Shown here piece by piece: positions 7,937 to 15,699 of a stretch of DNA of 62,893 nucleotides (positions are counted from its first letter, which is position 1; the number at the start of each line of letters is the position of its first letter). Made by a program: the position numbers and the translations under genes. The notes beneath the pieces are model-generated. The model searched no databases. It saw nothing but the letters and a program-made list of their open reading frames with translations, and was not told where the DNA came from. Source of the stretch: Oligoflexus sp. (GTDB taxonomy: Bacteria > Bdellovibrionota_B > Oligoflexia > Oligoflexales > Oligoflexaceae); the NCBI GenBank assembly GCA_014377445.1, contig JACMPP010000117.1, positions 1-62,893 of the forward strand. Reading direction: 5' to 3'.

Positions 7937-8608
7937 ATGGCGAGAAATTATTATTATGTTATACTCACTGCAAGCCTCCTTTTTTTCTCTCGACTGGCAT
8001 TCGCCACTGACTGTGGACTATACGCAGATTCTGGAAGCGCCACCGTAGTTGGCCATGTAGAGCCGAGTCAGGGATTGGAACGAGAGCAGCCTGCGTTCGA
8101 AAAGACTAAATTCAAAAACCCAATAGAAGAAGACTTCGCTGCTTCTCAATTTCCCGCTGTGGAAATCGGTAGGGTTGAGGGTGCTGATTTGTTTTACTCT
8201 GGGCCGAGTGACCCTCGAGCATTACTGCACGGGATCAATCGCAATTGGCCTGTAGCTGAAGAAGTATTGGTTTTTCCGAAGTTAAGGTTCTCATCCAAGT
8301 GGGCCCCCAGCGGACATGAATTTTGCAGCAAGCATAAAACCAAAAGAAATCAGGCTAGGGTCTGTGTAGAAAAACAAGTTGCGTATGACCCTACGCATGT
8401 CACTGTTCAACTCGTAAACGAAGGGTCAAAAATTATTTACGAGAAAAGATTTACAAATTTAAATGATTTCACAAACTCAGAGATGAGCTTTCCTGCTATC
8501 CGCTGTCCAGGCCCACTTCTTAATTTCGATATTCGCGTACGGAATTTCGAAGGTGGGACTGCGAATTTTAGAATTCACAGAGTTAGTTTTTTCGGAACAT
8601 ATAGGTAG
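7937..8608 (+). CDS. Exported protein of unknown function
   Basis: The ATG at 7937 lies 7 bases after AAAGG; the ATG at 7931 is too close to it. The 223-residue product has a signal peptide (MARNYYYVI, hydrophobic core, LAFA cleavage). The mature part begins with a cysteine and has only four in total, and it looks beta-rich towards the C-terminus (VTVQLVNEGSKIIYEKRF, then FDIRVRNFEGG and FRIHRVSFFG), suggesting a small jelly-roll or Ig-like sandwich. No family is recognised. It is the last gene of the accessory block and is followed by a strong hairpin. Confidence 0.65.
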   Translation: MARNYYYVILTASLLFFSRLAFATDCGLYADSGSATVVGHVEPSQGLEREQPAFEKTKFKNPIEEDFAASQFPAVEIGRVEGADLFYSGPSDPRALLHGINRNWPVAEEVLVFPKLRFSSKWAPSGHEFCSKHKTKRNQARVCVEKQVAYDPTHVTVQLVNEGSKIIYEKRFTNLNDFTNSEMSFPAIRCPGPLLNFDIRVRNFEGGTANFRIHRVSFFGTYR

Positions 8609-8700
8609 ACATTTGCCTGCACAGATTTGAGAAAGCCTAATTTGGAATCATAGCAATCGAAAGTCTATGGCCGTTCAATTCATACAGAAATCTCATCTCA

Positions 8701-8734
8701 TAAAGCCCATCGATCCGAAGATCGATGGGCTTTA
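8701..8734. terminator. Strong perfect hairpin, 14-bp stem
   Basis: Stem taaagcccatcgat pairs perfectly with atcgatgggcttta around a 6-base loop (ccgaag). It can terminate in either direction although the T-tract is short. It lies about 90 bases after the exported-protein gene and before the tRNA-Leu gene. Confidence 0.65.
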
Positions 8735-8968
8735 TGATTATGGGGCGCTCACAATAATATGAGTTGCGATATCTCGGTATCAAAGTTCTTTTAGCATAAG
8801 GCTTGTAGTTTCAGGAGAGCCTTGAAAGGCAGGGGGTGGGAACGGCAACCACAGAACTCCAGACACAGTGAACTCGGCTAATCGGATTTACCAATTTGTT
8901 AAAGAATCTGTATACCAATGAAGCTTTGGGGATTTAGAAAGACAAGAGAATCATCAAAAATATTAGAC
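8735..8968. other. Non-coding stretch between island and tRNA-Leu
   Basis: Together with 8609-8734 this makes about 360 bases without a gene. It holds the right copy of GGCGCTCACAA at 8744-8754 and otherwise AT-rich sequence without convincing ORFs on either strand. It adjoins the tRNA 3' end, the usual site of integration for tRNA-targeting elements, but no integrase gene or tRNA-fragment repeat is visible in the window. Confidence 0.4.
8744..8754 (+). repeat. 11-bp direct repeat, right copy (GGCGCTCACAA)
   Basis: Second copy of the repeat at 463-473, ten bases after a 14-bp hairpin, again with TTTATGA upstream. It marks the right side of the accessory region. Confidence 0.35.
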
Positions 8969-9053
8969 TGGTGGGGCTGCGCAGACTTGAACTGCGATGC
9001 CTTGCGGCGCCGGCTTCTAAGACCGGTGTGTCTACCAATTTCACCACAACCCC
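8969..9053 (-). tRNA. tRNA-Leu (anticodon UAG)
   Basis: An 85-nt cloverleaf reads on the minus strand. The acceptor is GGGGTTG / CAGCCCC with discriminator A and encoded CCA. The D-loop carries AATTGGTAGAC. The anticodon stem is CCGGT / GCCGG around loop CTTAGAA, anticodon TAG. A long variable arm typical of class II tRNAs follows, then a T-arm with TTCAAGT. It decodes CUA/CUG-type leucine codons. Its 3' end faces the accessory region. Confidence 0.95.
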
Positions 9054-9283
9054 ATGTGTCTTTCGACGACTGCAACTCTGGTTCGTGTCACCACGAGTCG
9101 ATTTGAGAAACTTAGATCTGCCTGTCAGAAATCCTTTTGTCAATTCTGAAGCAAAATAAGATACGCTTTTTGTGCGCCTTTTTGGACTTACTAAGCTGAT
9201 TTCTCTCCAAGTTGCGTCTGCGCCCGGCTTCAAGCTAGTATAGGTCACGCGTTTGCCCTTTGCCCCCTCACGGAGAGGACCCC

Positions 9284-9541
9284 ATGGATTCCCCTACGGC
9301 CAGTGTTGATTTTTCAGGACTAATCTTGGGCCTCTGCTCAGCCGCCCTATCCTATTTGGGTTACAACGATGGCTCAATTGGTAAAAATCTTATTTTGGCA
9401 CGTCAGAACATAGATATCATCGAGATGCTGCGCGACAAGACCAAGGGGAATTTGAACGATGACGAGAAGACCTTGATCGAAGAGGTGCTCTTTGACCTCA
9501 AAGCCAAGTTTGTCGAGGTGTCTGTAGCTAAGAAGCCGTAA
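9284..9541 (+). CDS. DUF1844 family protein
   Basis: The ATG at 9284 follows GGAGAGG; a longer frame from a TTG at 9260 is possible. The 85-residue product matches the DUF1844 pattern: an N-terminal hydrophobic helix FSGLILGLCSAALSYLGY, a short loop (NDGSIGKNL), then ILARQNIDIIEMLRDKTKGN and a C-terminal acidic helix LIEEVLFDLKAKFVEV. The family is small, widespread in delta-proteobacteria and relatives, and its function is unknown. It sits 49 bases ahead of the AAA+ ATPase gene, probably in one operon. Confidence 0.85.
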   Translation: MDSPTASVDFSGLILGLCSAALSYLGYNDGSIGKNLILARQNIDIIEMLRDKTKGNLNDDEKTLIEEVLFDLKAKFVEVSVAKKP

Positions 9542-9590
9542 AGATTAATCAAGGCCTTCCGATACCTACGCAATCTCAAGAGGTGCGCGT

Positions 9591-12248
9591 ATGGATGTTT
9601 CAAGATATAGCTACGAGTGTCAGGCGGTTTTGCATTACGGACTTCGTTACGCAAAGGGTCTGGGACATGATTATCTCGAAGTTGAGCACGTGGCACTGGC
9701 CTTGATCAGACGTGATTTTAGTCGTCTCGATCCCGAATCCCATGCAGCTATTGAGAAGGGACTCGAACTTTTCCTTGAAGAGTTTCCAAGACGATTTGGG
9801 CAGATTTCAGTGGCTTTTGGCCCCCGCTTGAACCAGGCGCTCGACAAACTCGAAAAAAGCGTCAGTGGTCGACTCATTGAGATCGACGAGCTTTGGCTGT
9901 CCTTTATGCCTTTCTCCGATACACTCCGGAAGCACCTTAAGCTAACCGAAGACGAACAAACCAAAGACTTTCAACGTTGGAACGTTCCGGCCGCCGACAA
10001 AGCCGAGGGTCCCAAACGAGGCATTTACAAGGCGAATCCCGAGAAAGCCAAAGAAGGATCCGCTGTCCCTGGTAAAGAGCGCGTGCAAAGTGGGCGCAAA
10101 CTACAGGATGCTGATGATAAACGCCTACGCGAATTCACAACCGATCTCACTCAAATGGCCAGCGAAGGCAAGATCGATCCCGTGATTGGACGTGAGGAGG
10201 AAATTCGTCACGTACTCGAGATCCTGAGTCGCAAAAAGAAGAACAATCCCATTCTTCTTGGGGAGCCCGGTGTCGGTAAAACGGCGATTGCCGAAGGCCT
10301 TGCCTTAAGGATTGCTGAAGACCGTGTGCCGGATAATATGCGGGGCGTGAGGGTGCTTTCCCTTGATTTGGGTTCCCTTCTCGCGGGTACGAAATATCGA
10401 GGGGAATTTGAGCAGCGCCTGAAGCAGCTCGTGCAGGCTCTCGAGGAGCTCGGGGATCGGGCCATTATTTTCATCGACGAAATCCATACTATCTTGGGCG
10501 CCGGCCAGGCTGAAGGCGGAGCGGATGCTGCCAACCTTCTGAAACCGGCTCTGGCCCGCGGACAATTGCGTTGTGTTGGGGCTACGACCCTACAGGAATT
10601 CCGCAAATACTTTGAAAAAGATGCGGCTCTGGAGCGCCGCTTTCAACCTGTAATGGTTGGCGAGCCGGATCGTGACGCTTGCCTCTCCATTCTTCGGGGT
10701 CTAAAGCAAAAATACGAGATTCATCATGGTATCCCTATCAGCGACAGCGCTCTGCGCGTGGCCGTTGATATGTCGATCCTTTACTTGCCGCATCGCCAAC
10801 TCCCAGACAAGGCGATCGATCTATTGGACGAAGCCTGCGCCCATCTGAAATTGAAGCTTTTGAGTGTACCCGCTGAACTCGAGCAATTGCAGGCGCAAGC
10901 GTCACAGCTCAAGATGGAACAACAGCTTCTCGAAAAGCAAAAGGTCAATGCGCGCGAACTGGCCATCGTCAAAGTTAAACTGGAAAAAGTCGCTCAGGCC
11001 TGCGTTATTCTCGAAAACGCCTGGCGCTCCCATCAGAAATCGCTCGCCGACTACCGCCTGCTCGAGCTGCATTGGGAGGAGCGTCTTAGCCTTCTGGAAG
11101 CCAGCAAAACGAGCGGAAACTTTGAGTTGGCTGGTCGCATTCAATTCGATGAAATGCCCAAGTTGAGTGCGAAAATTGCAGTGATTAAGAAGCAGCTCGA
11201 GGAATCGGAGCGCTTCCAGGGCTTTTCAGCCCAACATGTGGATGCTCAGGAAATAGCCTTTGTCCTGGGTCGTTGGACGGGAATCCCGGTCGGGCAACTC
11301 CTCGCGGATGAAAAGGAAAGGCTCAAGGATCTTGAGGGTTTTCTCAATCAAAAGGTCACGGGACAGATGGAAGCGATCGGATTGCTGGCAAAAGCTGTTA
11401 AAAGAGCTCGCCTGGGGCTTACCGATGCGCAAAAGCCGTCAGGGGTCTTCCTCTTTCTGGGGGCTACGGGCGTCGGCAAAACAGAGGCCGCCAAGGCCCT
11501 TGCTGAGCGGGTGTTCGTCCGCGAAGACAATCTTATTCGCATCGACATGACAGAATATGGCGAAGCCCACCACGTGTCGCGTTTGATTGGGGCACCTCCC
11601 GGTTATGCCGGATACGAATCCGGTGGGGTTCTCACCGATGCCGTTCGTCATCATCCTTTCTCTCTGGTCCTTTTGGATGAGATCGATAAAGCGCATCCGC
11701 GCGTACTCGATCTTCTCCTGCAGATCCTTGATGAAGGTCGTTTAACGGATGGACAAGGACGGCAGGCAGATTTCAAGCGCTGTATATTTATTCTCACATC
11801 GAACGTACAGATTCCGATGCAGGGCGTGAAACCTGAGGAACGGGATCGCTACTTGCGTCAGCAGCTCGTCGACTTTATGCGACCGGAGCTGGTCAATCGA
11901 ATCGACGAAATCGTGAGTTTTGCCCGACTCGGAGCCATGGATTACGACAATCTTCTCAATCGTGAACTGGCGACATTGAACAGTCGCCTGGCGAGTCGGG
12001 AGTTGCGGGTTGAGCTTGGAAAAGGTCTGCGAACGCACATCATCAATGATGTTCTTCGCAGCGCATTCGCAGGGCGGGAATTGAAACGTAACTTTCAAAG
12101 GACCGTCGTGGATGCCGTGTCGGACAGGCTTTTGAAAGAATCTAATGATCGAAGTGGTGTATGGTTACTTGACTGGTCGGAGGAGGCTGGCATCGAGTGG
12201 AAACTCGGCCAGGCGTCCACGCTCCTCTTGCCTTCGGCGCGGGCCTAA
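9591..12248 (+). CDS. ClpB-type AAA+ ATPase (protein disaggregase-like)
   Basis: 885 residues with two AAA+ modules. The N-terminal Clp repeat domain (about 1-110) has GLGHDYLEVEHVALALI, closer in style to ClpA/ClpC N-domains. A charged linker (about 115-180) leads to NBD1 with Walker A GEPGVGKT (224-231) and Walker B IIFIDEIH. A middle coiled-coil of roughly 110 residues (about 425-535) is ClpB-like but on the short side. NBD2 has Walker A GATGVGKT (624-631), Walker B LVLLDEID and the arginine-finger segment VNRIDEIV. No IGF/IGL tripeptide for ClpP docking is visible in NBD2, consistent with ATP-driven threading for disaggregation rather than proteolysis. ClpB is the best label. A lineage-specific ClpB paralogue beside a second canonical clpB elsewhere is possible. 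Confidence 0.88.
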   Translation: MDVSRYSYECQAVLHYGLRYAKGLGHDYLEVEHVALALIRRDFSRLDPESHAAIEKGLELFLEEFPRRFGQISVAFGPRLNQALDKLEKSVSGRLIEIDELWLSFMPFSDTLRKHLKLTEDEQTKDFQRWNVPAADKAEGPKRGIYKANPEKAKEGSAVPGKERVQSGRKLQDADDKRLREFTTDLTQMASEGKIDPVIGREEEIRHVLEILSRKKKNNPILLGEPGVGKTAIAEGLALRIAEDRVPDNMRGVRVLSLDLGSLLAGTKYRGEFEQRLKQLVQALEELGDRAIIFIDEIHTILGAGQAEGGADAANLLKPALARGQLRCVGATTLQEFRKYFEKDAALERRFQPVMVGEPDRDACLSILRGLKQKYEIHHGIPISDSALRVAVDMSILYLPHRQLPDKAIDLLDEACAHLKLKLLSVPAELEQLQAQASQLKMEQQLLEKQKVNARELAIVKVKLEKVAQACVILENAWRSHQKSLADYRLLELHWEERLSLLEASKTSGNFELAGRIQFDEMPKLSAKIAVIKKQLEESERFQGFSAQHVDAQEIAFVLGRWTGIPVGQLLADEKERLKDLEGFLNQKVTGQMEAIGLLAKAVKRARLGLTDAQKPSGVFLFLGATGVGKTEAAKALAERVFVREDNLIRIDMTEYGEAHHVSRLIGAPPGYAGYESGGVLTDAVRHHPFSLVLLDEIDKAHPRVLDLLLQILDEGRLTDGQGRQADFKRCIFILTSNVQIPMQGVKPEERDRYLRQQLVDFMRPELVNRIDEIVSFARLGAMDYDNLLNRELATLNSRLASRELRVELGKGLRTHIINDVLRSAFAGRELKRNFQRTVVDAVSDRLLKESNDRSGVWLLDWSEEAGIEWKLGQASTLLLPSARA

Positions 12249-12266
12249 AATAAATTTGTTTGGGAC

Positions 12267-12296
12267 TTGACGTCCCCTGAAAATCTGCGGTAGGTT
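12267..12296 (+). promoter_or_regulatory. Possible promoter of tRNA-Gln
   Basis: TTGACG (12267-12272), an 18-base spacer and TAGGTT (12291-12296) lie about 35 bases before the tRNA. The -10 is weak; distance and position fit. Confidence 0.4.
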
Positions 12297-12330
12297 TAGG
12301 TCCCATCGAGGATGACAATTTCATTCTAAC

Positions 12331-12405
12331 TGGGGCGTCGACAAGTGGTAAGTCTCTGGATTTTGATTCCAGCATTCGAAGGTTCGAATCCTTCCGCCCC
12401 AGCCA
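12331..12405 (+). tRNA. tRNA-Gln (anticodon UUG)
   Basis: A 75-nt cloverleaf with acceptor TGGGGCG / CGCCCCA, discriminator G and encoded CCA. The anticodon stem CTGGA / TCCAG surrounds loop TTTTGAT with anticodon TTG, and the T-arm has GGTTCGAATCC. The first base pair is U-A, as usual for bacterial tRNA-Gln. Confidence 0.95.
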
Positions 12406-12569
12406 CTCCATCCTTGCTAAGCTTCCCTTTATTTTTTCCATGCACAACATAGTATTCCCGCTTGCGGACAGACCATCGATTTAATCCTTGGTCGTCTCTA
12501 GGCTCCTATATATAGCATTTCGAGCTGTTGATATATATTTCACGAACTTGTTGCAAGGGGCCCTAAGCG

Positions 12570-13505
12570 ATGGACAGTGACTTGATAGTATTCTCAGGCA
12601 ACGGAAATAAAGAGCTGGCTGCTAAGATCTCTCAGCATTTGGACATGCCGTTAGGGGCCGCACGAGTCGACCGATTCTCAGATGGCGAAATTCGCGTCGA
12701 GATCCAGGACAATGTTCGCGGTAAAGATGTCTTCATCATTCAACCGACCTGTTCCCCTGCCAATGACAACATTCTCGAAGCTCTTGTTATGGTCGATGCC
12801 TGCCGCCGTGCTTCCGCAAGACGAATCACCTTGGTTTGTCCTTACTTCGGATATGCCCGTCAGGAAAGAAAGAGCGCACCCCGCACCCCAATCACGGCCA
12901 AACTCATCGCGGACCTTTTCACGGTCTCGGGTATCGATCGTCTATTAGTTATGGAACTCCATACCTCAGCGATCCAGGGCTTCTTCAATATTCCAGTTGA
13001 TCACCTTTTCTCCAAACCGATCTTTGGTCCTTATTTCCAAAAGCATGAAGATCTCCTGATCGTATCGCCGGACGCGGGTGGCGTTGAACGGGCTCGCGCC
13101 ATGGCAAAATATTATGAGTGCGGTTTGGCTATCGTGGACAAACGCCGCGATCGTCCCAATGAGAGTGATGTTATGAACGTTATCGGGGATGTGAAGGGCA
13201 AAAACTGTCTGATTATCGATGATATTTGCGATACCGGTGGGTCACTGTGCAAAACGGCTGAAGCTTTGATGGAGAATGGCGCAAAATCAGTGAGTGCTGC
13301 CATTACCCACGCAGTCCTCAGTGGACCGGCACTTGAGCGTATTAACTCTTCGGTTCTGACGGAACTTGTTGTGACTGACACGATTCCTTTGAGCGACGCG
13401 GCTAAGAAATGTTCTAAAATCACTCAGCTCAGTGTTGGCGAGCTTTTGTCCAAGGCTATTCGACGCATTCATTCCTCAGGTTCGATCAGCAACCTTTTTG
13501 TTTAA
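12570..13505 (+). CDS. prs: Ribose-phosphate pyrophosphokinase
   Basis: Makes PRPP from ribose 5-phosphate and ATP for nucleotide, histidine and tryptophan synthesis. The 311-residue length is normal. Key segments: FSDGEIRVEI near residue 35, the flexible ATP loop YFGYARQERKSAPRTPI around 95, the ribose-phosphate-binding DAGG around 170, and the PRPP-loop IIDDICDTGGSL around 215. AAGGGG lies upstream of the ATG. In many genomes prs is followed by rplY and pth, and that order is kept here, although a separate promoter for rplY seems present. Confidence 0.97.
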   Translation: MDSDLIVFSGNGNKELAAKISQHLDMPLGAARVDRFSDGEIRVEIQDNVRGKDVFIIQPTCSPANDNILEALVMVDACRRASARRITLVCPYFGYARQERKSAPRTPITAKLIADLFTVSGIDRLLVMELHTSAIQGFFNIPVDHLFSKPIFGPYFQKHEDLLIVSPDAGGVERARAMAKYYECGLAIVDKRRDRPNESDVMNVIGDVKGKNCLIIDDICDTGGSLCKTAEALMENGAKSVSAAITHAVLSGPALERINSSVLTELVVTDTIPLSDAAKKCSKITQLSVGELLSKAIRRIHSSGSISNLFV

Positions 13506-13514
13506 ATGACATGC

Positions 13515-13557
13515 CTTTTTTCCCAAATTGAGGGAAAAGAGGCGTCACAAGCCTCTT
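13515..13557 (+). terminator. Two small hairpins after prs
   Basis: A first inverted repeat (ttttccc / gggaaaa) and a second (aagaggc / gcctctt) lie within 55 bases of the prs stop. The second ends where the rplY promoter -35 begins. No long T-tract follows, so these may be attenuating structures rather than a full terminator. Confidence 0.4.
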
Positions 13558-13584
13558 GCCAGCCGGAAAACTTCCCTATATAAC
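13556..13584 (+). promoter_or_regulatory. Promoter of rplY-pth
   Basis: TTGCCA (13556-13561), a 17-base spacer and TATAAC (13579-13584) make a good sigma70-type promoter. It would give a leader of about 100 bases before rplY. Confidence 0.6.
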
Positions 13585-13603
13585 CCTATGCTCATGCGTG
13601 GAC

Positions 13604-13680
13604 TATCCACCCCTTGATAGCCGCAGATACACTCTGCTGCCTTATCATCCTGACCAGCATGTTCGATTCAGGGGTGATAT
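13604..13680 (+). promoter_or_regulatory. Possible leader hairpin of rplY
   Basis: The segment tatc-c-acccct (13604-13614) can pair with aggggt-gata (13670-13679), leaving one bulged C. This brings the base of the structure next to the GGAGAG ribosome-binding site at about 13683. It may let the 5' leader influence rplY translation. It is a sequence observation only. Confidence 0.3.
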
Positions 13681-13694
13681 ATGGAGAGTAAGAC

Positions 13695-13979
13695 ATGTCA
13701 CAAGAATTAATTACGATTGCCGCCACTGCTCGTGAACCAGGTGGAAAAAGCCAAGCACGCAAAATGCGTCGCGACGGTATCATTCCAGCAGTTATCCTAG
13801 CAAAAGCTGGTAACACAAACATTCAGCTCGACCCTAAATGGCTTCACAAAGCCTACACAGCTGAAGGCAAAGTCTTTAACCTGACTTTTGGTGGCAAGAC
13901 TCAAAAAGCTAAAGTTCACGAGCTCCAACTGCACCCAGTTAAGCGCGTTGCTTTGCACGTAGACCTTATCCTCGTATAA
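13695..13979 (+). CDS. rplY: Ribosomal protein bL25, short form
   Basis: A 94-residue 5S-rRNA-binding protein. It has the L25 signature pattern RxxGGKSQARKMRRDGIIPAVI in its first third, split here as GGKSQARKMRR and DGIIPAVI, then the beta-barrel ending VKRVALHVDLILV. It is the short form, without the C-terminal CTC/TL5 extension found in many bacteria. GGAGAG precedes the ATG. It lies 14 bases ahead of pth. Confidence 0.93.
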   Translation: MSQELITIAATAREPGGKSQARKMRRDGIIPAVILAKAGNTNIQLDPKWLHKAYTAEGKVFNLTFGGKTQKAKVHELQLHPVKRVALHVDLILV

Positions 13980-13993
13980 GGAGCGGTGGCGAT

Positions 13994-14539
13994 TTGAAGC
14001 TGATTGTCGGTCTGGGTAACCCAGGAACTAAATACAAGACAACTCGCCACAATGCTGGATTCTTAATACTCGATCAAATTTTGCTCCGGAACAACGTAAG
14101 TTGGCAGGGAAAGAAATTTGATTCCGAATTTGGACGCATGCGTTTGCTCGGAGAAGACTGTCTTCTCTTAAAACCGCAGACTTTCATGAACCTCAGTGGT
14201 AGATCCGTCGCGCAAGCGTGCCGTTTCTTCAAACTCGAGAGTGAAGACGTTCTTGTCCTTCACGATGATGTCGATGTCCCCTTCGGAAAAGTAAAAGCGC
14301 GAATGGGTGGTGGAGCGGGCGGCCACAACGGGATCCGCAGCACCATTGCTGAGCTAGGCTCTGAAGATTTCGCTCGTTTGAAGCTCGGCGTCGGTAAACC
14401 CTCGGGTGATAAAGCCCATATGGATGTTGCCGATTGGGTTTTAGCAAACTTTGTGGACGATGAGCTTCAATTGGTCGAAAAAGCGATGGTGGACGAGACT
14501 CTTCTGAGGATTCAGGGGATTTTCCAACAGAGTCGCTAG
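13994..14539 (+). CDS. pth: Peptidyl-tRNA hydrolase
   Basis: Releases tRNA from prematurely dropped peptidyl-tRNA in the cytoplasm. Starts at TTG with AAGGAG 9 bases upstream. The 181-residue product has LIVGLGNPGTKY with the catalytic-site Asn, TRHNAGF with the catalytic His, FMNLSGRSV, and VLHDDVDVPFGK with the Asp that orients the His, followed by GGGAGGHNGIRS. Length is normal for bacterial Pth. Only 14 bases separate it from rplY, so the two are co-transcribed. Confidence 0.96.
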   Translation: MKLIVGLGNPGTKYKTTRHNAGFLILDQILLRNNVSWQGKKFDSEFGRMRLLGEDCLLLKPQTFMNLSGRSVAQACRFFKLESEDVLVLHDDVDVPFGKVKARMGGGAGGHNGIRSTIAELGSEDFARLKLGVGKPSGDKAHMDVADWVLANFVDDELQLVEKAMVDETLLRIQGIFQQSR

Positions 14540-14540
14540 G

Positions 14541-14656
14541 AGTCATCTCATAAGTAGGAGATCAAGGCGGGAGGAAGGTTGACGACCGGAGTTTGCTACT
14601 GCAAATGAGGACCGGCAACCGACGACCAACGCGGAGATCGTAGTTATGAGACGACT
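14541..14656 (+). ncRNA. Candidate structured RNA between pth and rpsF
   Basis: Outer stem: 14541-14556 pairs with 14641-14656, 16 positions with two mismatches. It continues inward with gatc/gatc (14560-14563 with 14636-14639) and gcg/cgc. A nested hairpin follows: ggttg (14577-14581) with caacc (14616-14620), ccgg (14586-14589) with ccgg (14612-14615), and tttgc with gcaaa (14592-14596 with 14601-14605) around a tact tetraloop. A four-base bulge (acga) and an asymmetric loop interrupt it. It starts right after the pth stop and ends about 80 bases before rpsF. An rpsF leader bound by S6 or S6:S18 is a reasonable guess; a stand-alone small RNA is the alternative. Confidence 0.5.
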
Positions 14657-14736
14657 ACTAAATATTATTTATACGTATGAGCTCTCTTGCTGGCCTGTAT
14701 AGGGTTGGCTGCTCAATCCAAAAGGGAGGTTTTATT

Positions 14737-15102
14737 TTGTTACGTGAATATGAATTTACAGTTGTGGCTAAAGCCGATTTGCCAGACGCAGACAAGCAAA
14801 AGATTTTTGCTGGTTACGAAGACATTCTGAAGCGTGATGGCGGCGAGTTTGTGAAGCGTGATGATTGGGGTTCCAAGCGTATGGCTTTCCCAATCCGCAA
14901 GAATTTCCGTGGACACTTCATGTTTTACGATACCGCTAGTACTCCAGCGAGCATCGCAGAGTGTGAGCGTCTTCTTCGCATCGACGAAAACATTCTGCGC
15001 TACCTCGTCATCAAAATTGGCGACAAAGTAGATGTTGAAGCACGTAAAGTCGAACTCGCGAAAGCAGCGGCTGCGTCTCAGCGTCAAGCTGAGGAGAGAT
15101 AA
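14737..15102 (+). CDS. rpsF: Ribosomal protein bS6
   Basis: A TTG at 14737 with GGGAGG seven bases upstream gives the family N-terminus MLREYEFTVV; the frame is open from 14677 but those 20 codons do not look like S6. The 121-residue product carries the S6 fold: LREYEFTVV strand, helix DKQKIFAGYEDILKRDGG, WGSKRMAFPIRKNFRGHFMF, and ENILRYLVIKIGDKVD. S6 binds 16S rRNA with S18 in the 30S platform. rplI follows after 3 bases. The usual rpsR between rpsF and rplI is missing. Confidence 0.94.
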   Translation: MLREYEFTVVAKADLPDADKQKIFAGYEDILKRDGGEFVKRDDWGSKRMAFPIRKNFRGHFMFYDTASTPASIAECERLLRIDENILRYLVIKIGDKVDVEARKVELAKAAAASQRQAEER

Positions 15103-15105
15103 GCA

Positions 15106-15552
15106 ATGAAATTGATCTTAAGCCAAAATGTTGAAAACTTGGGCCGAATCGGTGATTTGGTTAAAGTTAAGAATGGTTATGCTCGTAACTTCTTGATTCC
15201 CCGCGGTCTTGGCCTCGTTGCAAACGAAGGCAACCAGTCAGCTTTGAATCATCAGCTCCGCCTGCTCGATAAGAAAAAAGCCCTGATTCTTGGTGAAGCT
15301 AAAAAAGCTGCTTCGAACATCGAAAAAATCTCCGTCACTGTTACGAAACAAGTTGGCGAAGATGAGAAAATTTTCGGTTCGGTAACTACAGCTGAGCTCG
15401 AAGAACTCCTCGCCGCTGAAGGTGTTAAAGTCAGCAAAAAAGACATCAAACTTTCTGAAGAAATCAAGAAAGTTGGCGTTTACTCTGCTGAAGTTAAAGT
15501 CCATCCAGAAGTAACTGCAAAGTTCAAAATCTGGGTTGTTGCTGCACAGTAA
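15106..15552 (+). CDS. rplI: Ribosomal protein bL9
   Basis: 148 residues, normal length. The N-terminal domain has the L9 signature: LSQNVENLGRIGDLVKVKNG followed by YARNFLIPRGLG. A long connecting helix (about 45-75) and a C-terminal domain ending in FKIWVVAA follow. L9 sits at the base of the L1 stalk on the 50S subunit. The ATG follows rpsF by three bases with GAGGAGA as ribosome-binding site, so the two are one operon, closed by a strong hairpin. Confidence 0.96.
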   Translation: MKLILSQNVENLGRIGDLVKVKNGYARNFLIPRGLGLVANEGNQSALNHQLRLLDKKKALILGEAKKAASNIEKISVTVTKQVGEDEKIFGSVTTAELEELLAAEGVKVSKKDIKLSEEIKKVGVYSAEVKVHPEVTAKFKIWVVAAQ

Positions 15553-15559
15553 TTCAAAA

Positions 15560-15599
15560 TAATTCGCGCACTTGCCTCTAATTGCAAGTGCGCGAATTA
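15560..15599 (+). terminator. Terminator of rpsF-rplI operon
   Basis: A near-perfect 15-bp stem (aattcgcgcacttgc / gcaagtgcgcgaatt) with an 8-base loop begins 8 bases after the rplI stop. The A/T-rich ends and the downstream attattta suit a bidirectional terminator. Confidence 0.75.
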
Positions 15600-15615
15600 T
15601 TTAAAAATTGTTTGC

Positions 15616-15644
15616 TTGTGAAACTCCTCTGATCCTCATATCTT
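15616..15644 (+). promoter_or_regulatory. Possible dnaB promoter
   Basis: TTGTGA (15616-15621), a 17-base spacer and TATCTT (15639-15644) lie about 55 bases upstream of the dnaB start. Confidence 0.45.
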
Positions 15645-15699
15645 TACATAAACGATAGTCGTTAAGTTATTCACTCCATTGTTCGTTTGAGACCTTCCC

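Noticed and set aside
8609-8968. Duplicated tRNA-Leu 3' fragment as attachment repeat
   Set aside because: No second copy of the tRNA 3' sequence was seen left of the accessory block within the window.
14541-14656. 4.5S SRP RNA or another known RNA class
   Set aside because: The conserved GGAA/AGCAG core of SRP RNA is not present; the size similarity is not evidence.
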